A stretch of DNA of 64,000 bases, from assembly GCA_022560025.1 (NCBI GenBank), contig JAFISE010000034.1, forward strand, positions 1-64,000, read 5' to 3'. The position numbers were made by a program, and so were the translations under genes. Shown here in pieces: positions 31,022 to 42,759 of the stretch (the first letter of the stretch is position 1; each line of letters begins with the position of its first letter). The notes beneath the pieces were generated by a model. The model made no database searches. It saw nothing but the letters and a program-made list of their open reading frames with translations, and was not told the DNA's origin. This DNA comes from Stagonosporopsis chrysanthemi (lineage: Eukaryota > Ascomycota > Dothideomycetes > Pleosporales > Didymellaceae).

Positions 31022-32840
31022 ATGTTGTTCACATCGATCCTCAAGGCTCTCCCAGCGGCCCTCCTTCTCACAGGGGTTCAAGCAACGCCTCTTGGAGACC
31101 TCGAGAGCCGTCAAGCAACCATTGATGCCTTCATTAAGTCCCAGTCGACGGTCTCGATCAACGGTGTGCTTGCCAACATTGGTGGTGGCAACAAGGCACC
31201 TGGAGTCCCTGCTGGTATTCTTGTGGCAAGCCCTTCGCGTACCAACCCTGACTGTGAGTAACTGTATAAGATATGGTGCTCTTTAACCATGTTGACCGAG
31301 CACAGACTGGTACACCTGGACACGTGATGCTGCACTCACGTACAAGGCGCTGGTAGAACGCTTCATTGCTGGTGACACTTCACTTCGTCAAAAGCTCGAT
31401 GATTACGTCTCAGCTCAGGCCTTCCTTCAGGGAGTTTCCAACCCATCTGGAGGCCCAGACTCAGGCGGTCTTGGTGAGCCCAAGTTCAACGTTGACCGCA
31501 CCGCATTCACAGGTGCCTGGGGTCGTCCCCAGCGTGACGGACCACCACTTCGAGCCACTGCTCTTACACTCTACGCGAACTGGTTGATCGACAATGGCGG
31601 CAGGACCCAGGCTCTCAATACTGTTTGGCCGGTCATCGCCAAAGATCTTGCTTACACTGTTCGCTACTGGAACCAGACCGGCTTCGATCTCTGGGAGGAA
31701 ATCAACGGCTCCTCATACTTCACCCTTGCTGCATCCCACCGTGCCCTTGTTGAAGGTGCAGCCCTTGCCACCAAGCTTGGACAGACCTGCAGTGGGTGTG
31801 CTGCTGCCGCACCTCAAGTACTCTGCTTTGCGCAGAGTTTCTGGACTGGCAGCTACATTGACTCCAACATCAACGTCAACGACGGCCGCACAGGAAAGGA
31901 TGCCAATTCTATCCTCTCGTCTATCCACACTTTCGATCCCAACTCTAAGTGCACCGACTCTACTTTCCAACCGTGCTCTGCCCGAGCCCTTGCCAACCAC
32001 AAAGCCGTCACTGACTCATTCCGTTCCGTGTATGCTATCAACAGAGGAATTGCTCAGGGCAAGGCTGTTGCTGTCGGACGATACTCCGAGGATGTGTACT
32101 ACAACGGCAACCCATGGTACCTTACTACGCTGGCCGCAGCTGAGCAGCTCTACTCCGCCCTATACCAGTGGGACAAGCAGGCTTCCATCACCGTCAACTC
32201 GGTATCTCTCGGCTTCTTCAAGGATCTCGTGCCTTCGATCGCTGCCGGTACCTTTGCCAAGGGCTCTGCGACATACACAACCATTACGTCTGCAGTTAAG
32301 ACGTACGCTGACGGCTACATTGCCGTCGTCCAGAAATACACTCCCTCTAACGGTGGTCTCGCTGAGCAGTTTGACAAGAATAACGGCGCTCCCATCTCCG
32401 CAGTTGATCTGACCTGGTCCTACGCTGCCTTCCTTACAGCCACTGAGCGTCGCGCCGGCGTCGTCAGCCCAAGCTGGGGTGAGGCGTCCAACAATGTTCC
32501 GCCTTCAACTTGCACCGGCACGCCGGCCTGCAACGCAAAGGTCACCTTCAACGTCCGCGCCACGACTACCTTTGGCGACAACATCTTCGTTACCGGACAG
32601 CTGACGGAGCTTGGTAACTGGAGCCCCGCCAGCGCAAAGGCACTCAGTGCTAGCAAGTACACTAGCAGCGACCCGCTCTGGACTGCTGACATCAACCTTC
32701 CTGCGTCGACAGTATTCGAGTACAAGTACATCCGCAAGACGTCGGCTGGTGCGGTAGTGTGGGAGAGCGACCCCAATAGGAGGTTCACCACTTCGGCTGG
32801 GTGCGGCAGCAGCGTGACTGTCAACGATGTCTGGAGATAA
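31022..32840 (+). CDS. Secreted glucoamylase (GH15 with CBM20)
   Basis: Glucan 1,4-alpha-glucosidase that releases glucose from the non-reducing ends of starch. Exons 31022-31253 and 31306-32840 give 588 residues. It has a signal peptide (MLFTSILKALPAALLLTGVQA). The GH15 domain contains YWYTWTRDAALT near 78, the general acid E208 in FDLWEEINGSS and the catalytic base E431 in GGLAEQFDKNNG, matching E179 and E400 of the Aspergillus niger enzyme. After a very short linker (NNVPPSTC) a starch-binding CBM20 spans about 490-588 (TFNVRATTTFGDNIFVTGQL to SVTVNDVWR). The linker is much shorter than the long Ser/Thr stalk of A. niger GlaA. Catalytic residues are intact, so activity is likely. Probably induced by starch; a TATA box lies upstream. 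Confidence 0.96.
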
Positions 32841-33257
32841 GCAGAGATTCTGGGACATCGATTGCGCTTGAAACTTCAACAGTGAACACGAAGTGAGACC
32901 TGCAATCCACGCGAGATGCATATTATAGCAAATTACTTATTCCCAATGAAATCTTGCAATCACTCTTAAGTGGATCACGACCTCATGTCCAAGCAATCAC
33001 AAAGCTTGTATCCTTGCCCACCCGCAAATGGTCTTGGCACCGATGACAGCATGTGGGTAGGTGATAGTTTGTCTTATCTTTAGTAATCTTTAAGAGGAAG
33101 TGGCAAGGCTTGAAGCTTCTTGTTTGGTAATTTGTGTGTATTCAAGGCAAGAACTCGACATGGCAGGCCAAAAGATACGTGTAAGGATACCACGGATCCA
33201 GAGTATGCATTTCCGAGTCTCAGAGATCAAGAGACATCGTCCACCACCCCGTTATCC
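32841..33257. other. Convergent 3' intergenic region
   Basis: 417 bp between the glucoamylase stop and the stop of the minus-strand neighbour. Nothing recognisable. Confidence 0.5.
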
Positions 33258-34391
33258 TCATCCCTCTTCATCCCCCCTCATTAATCCCATCCTCGTCTCC
33301 CAAGCCACGCCCACAACCTTGTACACCAGCTTCCAATCATCATAATCCTCCACTGTATCCCTCTCTCTCCACTTTCCCTCAGCGCACCCCACTTTCCTCA
33401 TTGCCTCCACGCCCCTTTCTCCACCCCCCTTCCCCTTGCCCTCCGCAAACTCCACTAACCCATACCGCTGCAACTCCCCCTCCGTGCACGGCGTGAAAAA
33501 CGCAGTCCCCAGCATCTTCCCGCGGCGCAGACATATCCAGACCTGAAAATAGCCCAGCGCATGACGCGAGCCGTTGTCGTAGAAGTGCGGCAGGAAAGCA
33601 ACGTTGGTCTGCTCGTCGGCGGCGCGCTTGGGGCGGCGGCAGGATAGCGTGTCGAGGAACGGTTGCGCGACGGGGCTGCTGCCGCCGGGTGTGCTGGGAG
33701 AGAGCGCGGGGAGCGTGTCGGTCGGTAAGATGTTGGGGATGTGGTTCCGTGCCGAGATGAGGTCGAGGTGCGGGAGGTTGTGCTGTCCGAGGTGCAGGAT
33801 CGCAAGGAAGACAGCCGGGTTGTAGGTTTCACCTAAGTAAATTGGGGAGACGTAGGCGGTAGGTGGGGATGGGGGTGAGGGCGCACGGGGATGGGGGTGA
33901 GGCGGTGGTGGTGAGGCCATGGTGGGTGGTAGGGTGGCGGACTGTGTGCGCGAGAGAAGGGCGTAGTCGATGGAGTCGAGACAAGGCTTAGAGCTGAGTC
34001 CTTTTTGGTGGTGCATGTCGAGGTAGTGTTGTAGTCCCGTTGTTGCTTGCCGCTGCTGTGCGTCTTCACTTTCTATCGAGTTGACGTGTAGGGCGTCCTG
34101 GTACTTTTCGTAGCGCAACACGACCGGCGCGAAGGCTTTTGTGGACTCAGGTGCATCTTCTCGTCTTCTTCGAGTGCTGCTAGCGCGCGTGTGTGGCGCC
34201 ATGAGAGTATAGGCTTGTGAGAAGTGTGTGTAGTGCGGGTTGAGGATCGGGTATGCGGTGGGTGGTAACCCTTCGCACGCCATGGTCGTGTCTGTTGAGC
34301 GATTTGCTGGTAGTGTTGTTCTTGAGGGTCTGAAACTAGTCGATGATTTGCTTTGGTGAATAGCAAGGCAACTACGAGGTGTGTTCGACAT
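33258..34391 (-). CDS. Protein of unknown function, Pro-rich
   Basis: Single exon; the first ATG in frame is at 34391 (MSNTPRSCLAIHQSK), 377 residues, with a second candidate giving MACEGLPPTAYP. Residues in the middle form a Pro/His-rich stretch (SPPPPHPHPRAPSPPSPP); the second half looks folded (VSPIYLGETYNPAVFLAILH; LPHFYDNGSRHALGYFQVWI; LVYKVVGVAWETRMGL). I do not recognise the family. It lies only 69 bp downstream of the RIX1 stop on the same strand, leaving little room for a promoter between them, so its promoter may lie within RIX1 or the start may be the later ATG. Confidence 0.65.
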   Translation of the reverse strand: MSNTPRSCLAIHQSKSSTSFRPSRTTLPANRSTDTTMACEGLPPTAYPILNPHYTHFSQAYTLMAPHTRASSTRRRREDAPESTKAFAPVVLRYEKYQDALHVNSIESEDAQQRQATTGLQHYLDMHHQKGLSSKPCLDSIDYALLSRTQSATLPPTMASPPPPHPHPRAPSPPSPPTAYVSPIYLGETYNPAVFLAILHLGQHNLPHLDLISARNHIPNILPTDTLPALSPSTPGGSSPVAQPFLDTLSCRRPKRAADEQTNVAFLPHFYDNGSRHALGYFQVWICLRRGKMLGTAFFTPCTEGELQRYGLVEFAEGKGKGGGERGVEAMRKVGCAEGKWRERDTVEDYDDWKLVYKVVGVAWETRMGLMRGDEEG

Positions 34392-34460
34392 GGTCCGTGC
34401 ATTCACTGTGAACCATGATTTATTACTAGAAAGGTAGCTCGCTACGGAGTGAATGCTACA

Positions 34461-36818
34461 TCACTCGGATTCATCATCTGTATCTTGTCCAAAAATGAGT
34501 GGCACGACGTCGTCGTCATCGTCACTGTCCTCGCCTTCATCTGGCTGTGGAAGGTCCGGCACGACTGAGGCAGTAGAGGTGACCGTGAAATCAGACGTTG
34601 CGGGAAGCTCCGTAATCTTTGCGTCCTCAACCGGAGCAACAGCGATGTTGGCTGATGGTGGCATGCTCGACGCAGCATACTCTGTCTCGCCGAACCGCAC
34701 TCGTTTGGCTGGAGAGAGCGGAGTGTCGGTGGTGAGAGGTCGCTTGCTTGTTGCCTCAGATTGTATCTGTTCGTCCGCTGCAGCAGTATATTCATCGGTG
34801 ATTGGAGCGTCCTTCATAGTTGAGTCTCGAACAATAACCTCCGCATGTCCCGCTGTCTCCAATACTGAATCGAGCTCTTCGCCCGCGAAAGGCTCGTCCG
34901 CTTGTGCAGTGTCTTCCATAGTCTCATCATCCTCGACTTCTGCTTCTTCCTCTTCCTCAAAATCTTCCTCCAACTCGGTGTCTTGGCCTCCAAGGCGAAT
35001 AATGGGTAGTCGCGGTCGCAATAAGCCCTCAGTACTCTTAGCAGCAGGGAAAGACCGGGCCATTAGCGGTAAGATGCTGGCAGCTGGCTTGCCGAACCTC
35101 TTGCTGGGCGGTGGGTTCAGCACACTTGCCAACATGGCATCCTTGTGTTGGATGAGTGCTGCAGTCCGGTCCAGACGCGCCCTGAGCGAATCTGAGTAAA
35201 ACTGCGCACGTACGTCTGATAGCAGAGTTGGCAACAGGTTATATGCTGCGTCTTTGAGTCCGAGATAGCTGGCATTGGGATCACTGATAGTTTTTGAACC
35301 AAGGAAAGAGTCGGCGTTTGCAGTGCCTTGAGGCTGGTTGTTGCCTTTCGACTTAGCCTGGCCTGGAGTGTCTTTGACTGTGCTGGAACTGGTTTCTGGA
35401 GGTAGCAGATCTTCGCAGCAGGTGCGAATGAGTGGGATGAGCGAGTCGACAGACGATTTTGGCAGAGTCACACCTGATCGCTCCAATAGCGCGCCGATGG
35501 CAAGATAGCAGGCTGTGCGAACCAGCGCATTGTCTTTCTCCGAACCGAAGACCCAGACTAGCTGATCAAGAATCAAAGTGTCAATAGCTAGCGTGCTTTC
35601 CTGCAGACGGTGCGCCATAGCAAGCAGCAGCTCGATGGCAGCCACATGGATGGTGGGTAGCACAAGCCACAAGTTTTCACGTTCTTCCTTACTGACTTGG
35701 TTGTTGATTCTCACGGTGTTTTGAAAGGACTTTGACCCAGACGCTGGAATCGTAAGAGACAGTAGTCGAGTGATGAGGTCCATAGCAACTCCGACCCTGA
35801 AGATGACTGAATTGGCGGTCGGGCTCTGGAGGTACTCCTTGACAAGTTGTAACAGGCCGACAAGCCTTTCGCTTCCTGCGAAGATGCCAGACCATGGCGG
35901 CAGAGACAAGTAGTCATCCTCAAGATCTTGCACTTCGCCTGTCAAGGTGTGACCGTTGGAGGGTGCATCGCGCACGATAGATTGCCAGTCCTCAAGAACC
36001 GCACGAAAAACTCTATCAGAAACGCGGTGCACACCACTAACCGTAGTCCGCAGTGCATTCTCCCATTCCTCGCTTGATGCCCCTTTAGGAGCACAACACG
36101 GCAACTGTACAAGCAATTTGCGCGCAGCATCGGAAACTTCAGTTGTGACCGTGGTACAAGCAGCTTGCTGGTCGTCCGAAAGTCCTGTGGACGGAGTGGG
36201 GGCGACCAAGCGGCATAGCAGCGGTCGGAGCGTCTTGAGGTATGAGCGGAAGATGGTCGGATGTCTCGGGAGCAATTCGGAGAAGCAGTCAAGGACGGTG
36301 AGCTGCAGACTGCTTGATGTGTTCGAGCTTGCGATCTGAAGACCAGACTGTACGAAAGCCGGGAGAGAGGGAGTGGTAATTTCACGAATCAAGGTCGGAT
36401 ACTCTCGCGTTAGCATGAAGATGCGAGTCAAAGTGATGATGCACAGCTTCTTCGAGGTCGGTGGATCAGGCTTATTCAGAATACCCAAAAGGCCGCGCAC
36501 CCACGGAAGGCTCTTCTGCAATGTCTCCCAGCCGCCAACTTCGATAGTGGCCTTGATAAGGACAATGGCTGACCATCTTCCTTGGATGGTCCGGTCTTGA
36601 AGTAGAGTCGAGAGCAGAGTGCGATATTTGTGCACTGCAACAGATGCCTCGGAGGATGTCTTGGCATTGGACGTCTGGGTTGACGACAGGAGGGTCCTGC
36701 AATTGGATAAGGATGCAGCTATGGCTGGGACATGCTGGGGGAGTTGTGCGGTTGTGGCGGAAGAAATCCGAAAGCTGAGCGCTCGTAGCGTCGCCAGCTC
36801 AGTTGCCGTTGGGGCCAT
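34461..36818 (-). CDS. RIX1: Pre-rRNA-processing protein Rix1 (PELP1 family)
   Basis: Scaffold of the Rix1-Ipi1-Ipi3 complex that works with Rea1/Mdn1 in nucleolar 60S maturation and ITS2 processing. Single exon, 785 residues from the ATG at 36818 (MAPTATELATLRALSF); codons upstream of it contain no ATG. The helical N-terminal domain is recognised by QLPQHVPAIAASLSNC and GRWSAIVLIKATIEVGGWETL, the core RIX1 signature. HEAT-like helices follow to about residue 560. The C-terminal third is acidic (EEDFEEEEEAEVEDDE; DSDDDDD) with a basic nuclear-type motif (SPAKRVRFGE). It is divergent from the YPP1/TTC7 gene, with 306 bp between the starts. Confidence 0.92.
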   Translation of the reverse strand: MAPTATELATLRALSFRISSATTAQLPQHVPAIAASLSNCRTLLSSTQTSNAKTSSEASVAVHKYRTLLSTLLQDRTIQGRWSAIVLIKATIEVGGWETLQKSLPWVRGLLGILNKPDPPTSKKLCIITLTRIFMLTREYPTLIREITTPSLPAFVQSGLQIASSNTSSSLQLTVLDCFSELLPRHPTIFRSYLKTLRPLLCRLVAPTPSTGLSDDQQAACTTVTTEVSDAARKLLVQLPCCAPKGASSEEWENALRTTVSGVHRVSDRVFRAVLEDWQSIVRDAPSNGHTLTGEVQDLEDDYLSLPPWSGIFAGSERLVGLLQLVKEYLQSPTANSVIFRVGVAMDLITRLLSLTIPASGSKSFQNTVRINNQVSKEERENLWLVLPTIHVAAIELLLAMAHRLQESTLAIDTLILDQLVWVFGSEKDNALVRTACYLAIGALLERSGVTLPKSSVDSLIPLIRTCCEDLLPPETSSSTVKDTPGQAKSKGNNQPQGTANADSFLGSKTISDPNASYLGLKDAAYNLLPTLLSDVRAQFYSDSLRARLDRTAALIQHKDAMLASVLNPPPSKRFGKPAASILPLMARSFPAAKSTEGLLRPRLPIIRLGGQDTELEEDFEEEEEAEVEDDETMEDTAQADEPFAGEELDSVLETAGHAEVIVRDSTMKDAPITDEYTAAADEQIQSEATSKRPLTTDTPLSPAKRVRFGETEYAASSMPPSANIAVAPVEDAKITELPATSDFTVTSTASVVPDLPQPDEGEDSDDDDDVVPLIFGQDTDDESE

Positions 36819-37124
36819 GACCTTGTCTGTTCCTTGCTTCGAGGTTGTGACCACCACGAATGCGCCAAAAGCCGTGTCGATTTGTTCAGATGGGATGTAG
36901 AAAAAAAGTTCACATGCATGAGCGTTCGGCCGTGCTCAGCGCTAGCGCAAAGTTGCTAGTGGACAGGGGTCTGCCAGCAAATGGTCTACGCGGGTGGAGG
37001 TTCGCAGATGCGCAGTGACAGGCGTACGGCCATGGCCCTCTTCTTGTTAGATTGCATTGCTCCTCGAACATGATTCCAGGTCACCTGCGACCACGTATAG
37101 CGCGACACACATATCCTTAGCACC
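36819..37124. promoter_or_regulatory. Shared promoter, RIX1 and YPP1-like gene
   Basis: 306-bp divergent space; the + side ends in a good start context (CACCATGG). No TATA box seen. Confidence 0.5.
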
Positions 37125-40100
37125 ATGGTGGTACGTCTCCGCAGCCTGCAACCACGCAGCAGCGCTCCTAGGCGCTCAAGAGCAACGTCATCCTCCGCAT
37201 GCTTCAGTAGCTGACCGCAGCGCAGACCGAAAGCGCAAAGGCCGCGGGCTACATCCAGCAACTGGACGAGGCTCGCTGTGCCGGGCGATGGAAAGACGTC
37301 CCCGAGCTGTGCAGGAAAGTCGAGAAGCATGCTCCACACCGCCGATGTCCGCGACCCTGCAACCACGACCAGCTTCATGAGGGCTAACGGCGCATCAAGG
37401 CCTCACACTCACTGGTCGCACCGAGGCGCAGATAGCCGCATACACCACCCAGCGACCCTCGACAGCATCCTCGACGGCGTCCTCTGGTCTCTCGCAGACC
37501 GTACCAACCTTACGCGCCTTAATAGAAGAAGAGAGCGACCTGTCACAAGACGGCTTTCAGGCCACCGTCTGCCTGGGATGGCTGCACTATGCACTGGACG
37601 AGCCAGAGCTGGCCCTGTCGCGCCTTCCCGACAGCCTCGATACAATTGCTGCCCGGCTCTCAGGGCAAGCGGGGTCGCTCACCGGCTGGTCCAAAGTCTC
37701 AGTTGTCAAAGGCACCTTCTTGAAGGGTGGGACATTTGACACTGCGCAGCATCTTCGTGACTGACGCTCTGCAGGTTCATCTCAAGAGAGGACAGGTGCC
37801 ACTGCTGACGCTGTCAAGACGTACACCTCCATCCTGCCGTGGCTCTCTTCACAGACTGGCGAAACAGCACAGTTTAGAATGTGGACCGAATCTCTGCTTG
37901 GCCGACTTTGTCAGCTATCGGACCAAAGTAAGGGCAGCAGCAGCAGCCTCATTGGACCCTCCGATGCCTTGCAGACATTTCGCGCCTTCGCCAAGTTCTC
38001 GGATGGTGCAGGACGGGGTGCTGTGTCAGACACTGCAGACCACGCAAAGTCCCGTCGCCTAGCCTGGAAAGCGTATTACGACACTCTTTCGACCATCATT
38101 CGCCACAACCTGCCCTACGACGCAGAAATGGCACAGGCAGTGTCTGAGAAGCCCGCATTACACGACCAAACTAGCGCACGATTGCAACAGCGCGCCGAGT
38201 TGAAGCGTGTCGAAACTCTCTACGAGAATCTGCTGATCAAGGAGACACACTTTCCCAAGGCTAGCGAAAGCAATCATGAGGTCGAAGTCTGGGTGGACTC
38301 CGTGATTGATAATTGGCGCGTGCTTTGCGGCGCATCATGGACCGACAGTGATCTCGGCGAAGGTGGAAAGGAAGGCGTTGGACGCAGTGTAATTGACGTG
38401 AGTTTCGCAGCCAGATACGAGATCCCAGGATCAGTGCTAACCCTACATTGAAGATCCTGTACCGAGCAGCCACCAAGACCTACCACTCTACACAGATCCT
38501 ACGCTACCTGTTCATCGTACACGCATCCTTGGCGGAGTTTGATCTGGCGTTCAAGGCCTACGATTCTTATATTGAGATCGTAACACGCGGCAAAGATCGT
38601 GTCGAGCAGGAGGGTACGGTAGACGATGACGTTGACGATGACAGCACAGTCCTGAGAACATCGGCAGAAGCGATACGATTGCTGTGCCGATTTGGGTGTC
38701 GAAAAGATGCCGAAAAGGCCGTCGAGATTGGACACAACCTCGAACAATGGCTGGGTCACCATGAAGATACTAAGCCGGTCGTCAATGCTCATGGAGTACC
38801 AGCGAAGAAGCCGCTGGTCGAGCCTACTGCTTTGGCTGTTGCATACTGTGCTATTGGTGTCAGCCAGGCTCATTGGGCACAATTCACATACGAAGCAGAC
38901 GCGCGGGCTGGCATACAAGCCAAAGCAATTCAGTTATTGCGCAAGTCTCTTTCGCCAGACCTAGAAGACTCGAACAATGTCGATGCGTTGTATGCCTTGG
39001 CCATTGTCCTTGCCGAGACACGAGACATTGTTGGAGCAATCAAGGTCGCCAAACGTGCGCTCTCTTCAGCTACAAAGACACAGGCTGCTTACAGTTCGGA
39101 CGGAGTCCTTTCTGGTGGATCTGTTACTGAATTTGGTCGTGAGCGAAAGCTGATCCCCTTGTGGCATCTCCTTGCCTTGCTGCTGACTTCACGTTCTGAG
39201 TATACTGCGGCGGAGAAGGCGTGCGAGGCAGCTTTCGCGCAGTTTGGAGATCCAGCAATCTTGTTCGGGACAGACGCTGGCACGTTCCGTAGTGAACATT
39301 TGAAAGATGCCGGTGGCCATAATGTCAACACATCTGGTATTGTGGACCGCATGGGCAGCTTCGAGATGACCGGCATCCTTCAGATCAAGATGACCCAGCT
39401 GGCGCTCATTGAAGTCACCGATGGCGCTGTTGCTGCCGTAGACGGCTGTGACGAACTTCTGGCTCTGTACGGAAGGTTGTTTGGCTCGCTAGCCGCTGAG
39501 AAAGTCAAATTGGAGATCCCAGCTACTGTAGCGCAGCCCAGGATTACTGGGGGGACTATGAAAGGAAGTATCTTCCGCGGACGTGGTTCTATTCGGTCAC
39601 AGAAAGACAACCCTGCAGCAGGATCCGCACCCGCTATTCAAGTTACCGGAAACAGTTCATCTGCGCAGGTGAATGGTCACCACCACCATCTCCCCCACTT
39701 ACCACACCACCACAAACATGAGGATACTCCTGCTCGGAGCTCGAGCAAGCTGAGGAAACGTAGTGTGAGTCTCAGCCAGTCGTCCGCGGCAGGTAATAGT
39801 CAAGCTGTAGAAGGACCACCCTCATCAGACTACACATCAAATGAAACAACGCCAGCCCAAAACAACGCTCCGCGACCGTTGTCAGCCGAGGGTTTTTCTG
39901 GAAGTCCAATTGAGGCCAGCAAGACGCCACTTCAGCCTATTGCGCATAATCTAAACCATAGCTCGCCACCGCAAGACCACGAGCATCAACCTCCGAGACA
40001 AGATATCCGACTTCCAGCCCCGTTGCCTGATGTCAACTACATACCTCCGGATCCTCGCTTCTCTAAACTCCAGGAACGACGGCAGAAAGTTTCGCTATTG

Positions 40101-40874
40101 GTCGAGATCTGGATCTTTACTTCCGGGCTCTACGCTAGAGCTCAAGCATTCGAGGACGCTAGAGAAGCTGTTGCGGAGGCTTTGAAGCTTGTAGAGAGTT
40201 TTGAAAATGAGCTGACGCTGGAGTTCTCAACGGCGAAAGCGCTTGCTGACAAGGGATGGGGCGGCGGCAAGAGCGTTGAAGAATTGTGGGCCGATGCGTA
40301 CACTGCAGTAAGTTTTCGCAAATTGACATTTCCTTGCAGAGGCTAATCATGACAGCGCGGTGAGCTCCTCACGGCTCAATCTTTGAAGCATCAAGCACGC
40401 ACAGATTTTGAGCGTGCACTTTTGCACTTCCCAGACCACGCGCAAGGCATCGTGGGACTGTCCAACATCTTGCTCGACATTCACAGCGAGGAGATCCCCA
40501 TGGAGCCCATAAATGCTACGGAAATCACACCCCTGTCCATGGCACAGACACCAGCACCAACTCAATCAATACCAGTGTCAGAGCCCAAGAAACACCATCT
40601 CACCTCTCACATCCCCTCGGCTGAGAATCAGCTCTCACCACCAGAGCTCAGCCGCCTTGCTGCTCGCGATCGTGCATATGGGCTGCTCTCCACGCTGACA
40701 AAGCTTGGTGCTGGGTGGGACTACTCCGAGGCGTGGTATGCACTTGCAAGGGCGTACGAGGAGAGTGGTCAGATCGAGAAGGCGAAGGAGGTACTGTGGT
40801 GGTGTGTGGAGCTTGAGGATACGCATCCCGTGCGGAACTGGAGGAATGTTGCTCTGGGCGGATTCGTGTTGTAG
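37125..40874 (+). CDS. YPP1: YPP1/TTC7-like TPR protein (fungal filamentation protein Rhf1 type)
   Basis: Scaffold that brings phosphatidylinositol 4-kinase Stt4 to the plasma membrane with Efr3. Exons 37125-37130, 37211-37346, 37400-37726, 37775-38397, 38454-40307 and 40356-40874 give 1,154 residues. N-terminal helices include YIQQLDEARCAGRWKDVPEL and KHAPHRRCLTLTG; TPR helices appear throughout (LNLIAS-like pairs, DFERALLHFPDHAQGIVGLSN) and at the end (EAWYALARAYEESGQIEKAK, then WWCVELEDTHPVRNW, a strong family signature). A disordered His/Ser/Pro-rich insert (HHHHLPHLPHHHKHEDT) occupies about 630-750. The first exon is only two codons (Met-Val), and the second intron has a weak GTCCGC donor supported by a GCTAAC branch and by the conserved HRRCL reading across it. 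Cytosolic or peripheral membrane. Confidence 0.88.
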
Positions 40875-41550
40875 GTGTGTAAACGAAGGAAATGTCGTCC
40901 TAATACAAGCAAGCGTGGCTGTAGATAGGCTATCAGCTGTTGGAATTGGATAGCTTACTACTCTTCATCGTGGGCACCCTGCGTGATGTAATGAACTACA
41001 TGTGGCTGTATATCGGCAAACTAAACGACAGACAAATTTAATTGATCGTTGTCAGTATTGAAATCTCTTGCACCATGCATAAGCACGCCACTTGACTAGG
41101 AGGATAGCCTCAGTACTAGAAGAGACAACTGTGATGGAGTAACGTTTTGGGCGCGTTGCAAGTGAGGTTCTTTTCACAAGCGGCTTACTATTAGCTCTTG
41201 TGTAGCTTGCTGCCATCAAAGCACGTGTAAATCTAGCGCGAGAGAATGTTCTTCCAAAGCTATACCCATGTTGTGTTACGCATAGAGATGTTCAAGCTCA
41301 CATTGAGCCACATTCACGTTACAACGTGCGCTGTGCTCAGTCACGTGGTAGGGCAGAATTCATTCAGTGACCTTATCAAGATCGCTTTCTCGAAAACCAC
41401 TCAAAGATGTCGAATATCATACTCAGACTTCCCTCTTGCATGTAAAACGAGACCACAACTCAATTGCCGCATGGCCTTTGCCGGGAAACCAGTAGGCACA
41501 GCCACATTGCAGGCCTATCACAAGCATGTCTCGTTGGACCTATCTGCTCC
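40875..41550. other. Convergent 3' intergenic region
   Basis: 676 bp between the stops of the YPP1-like gene and the small membrane-protein gene. Only untranslated sequence seen. Confidence 0.5.
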
Positions 41551-41917
41551 TCATTTTCCACTCAGCCCTGACGAGCCAAACCACATATTTGATCTCCCTC
41601 CCTGAGCGACCACAGGTCCGTCCGGTCCTGGGGGCGCCTTGGCCTTGAAATCCCCCTTCCTATATCGTCGCACCAACCAGAAAGCCATGGCGGCGACCAG
41701 AGCAGCGCCGAGAAGGCTGAAGGCGATAATGAAGGCTGTCGTACGCTTCTGCCGCCTCCTGTATGCACGAGGAGCAAGATTGTATGATCGCTCGCCTGCA
41801 ACGATGAGCATCTGATTTTACGAGGCAGGATGACATACGAGACATACCGATGGTTAATGCATTTGCTGCGTCGAGCAGTAGAAACGCTAGAGCGAAGATC
41901 CAGGAAGGTGAGGCCAT
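41551..41917 (-). CDS. Small type I membrane protein, unknown function
   Basis: Exons 41917-41848 and 41795-41551 give 104 residues. It starts with a signal peptide (MASPSWIFALAFLLLDAANA), has a short basic lumenal or external part (PRAYRRRQKRTT), one transmembrane helix (AFIIAFSLLGAALVAAMAFWLV), a basic stop-transfer RRYRKGDF and a Gly/Pro-rich tail ending FGSSGLSGK. The intron donor (ATCG|GTATGT) and acceptor (GTTGCAG|GC) restore a clean frame. I do not recognise the family; it could be an ER or wall-linked small protein. Confidence rests on the signal peptide, splice signals and clean topology. Confidence 0.65.
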
Positions 41918-42759
41918 GGTGGGGACGTGGCTCGGTCTTCGCAAGATCTTGAAATGGACTGTCTGCTCATGCCAGCAGCATGTTCAGCGCAAGGACAAAG
42001 ACTTATTTCGCTACTTCCATCTACATCATCAGACTGTGCACCCGGTCACATCTGCAATATACTCAGAATCTTGTTTTGTTGCCAAGAACGTAACAAGGGA
42101 GGCTTGAACAGCGTCTCTGTGATCGATTGGGGGCCAAAACAATGGCAGATCGGGATTGTGTGCACCGGAAATATCTTAGCGATGGGCTCCATTGGCGTCC
42201 ACGATCGGCGTGTTACAGCCCGGTGTCATTGAGTAGCTAATCTATCGCAGAGGTAAACATCATTCTGTCTCTTCCCGCGTGCGGAAGCGCGATGATGCCT
42301 TTTTGCATACGAGGTGCAGGCTGATCTGCGCCAAGGTCATTTATATCGGTGAGACAGCGCAAAGCGACCGAGAACCCAAGGAAACAGGTACAGCGCTACG
42401 TCATCAAAGCTGGGAGCACAAGAATTCCGATACTGTGGTATGAGAAATGCCAACGTTGTGGTCAGTGTGGAGCAAGGGAGAGTAGAGCGGAGGGCAGTCG
42501 CGGGGACAAGTGGGGCGAGCCAGCCGTGTGTCGACGACGCGCAACGATGATATCCTGAAAATTCTGGCATTGTTCGCTCATTGATTCTGTATGAAATGTT
42601 ATTATCGTTTCTACATTACTGTCGTCAAATCAGTTCGCCGGATTCTTTCAACGACATAATCGGTCAGTCCTCCCGTCCCTCTTATCGTTCCATCTCACGA
42701 GAAGACCGCAACGGCCATCTTCGTCTGGCCAAGTCATCTACCATCTTCTACATCCATAG
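41918..42759. other. Intergenic region
   Basis: 842 bp, no supportable coding frame or RNA gene; includes the upstream region of the small membrane protein. Confidence 0.45.

Noticed and set aside
36819..36857. Thirteen extra codons at the RIX1 start
   Set aside because: They begin with GTG; the first ATG (36818) gives the family's usual N-terminus.
31022..36857. Possible metabolic or secretion gene cluster around the glucoamylase
   Set aside because: Neighbours are RIX1 and an unknown protein; there is no transporter, regulator or second carbohydrate enzyme.
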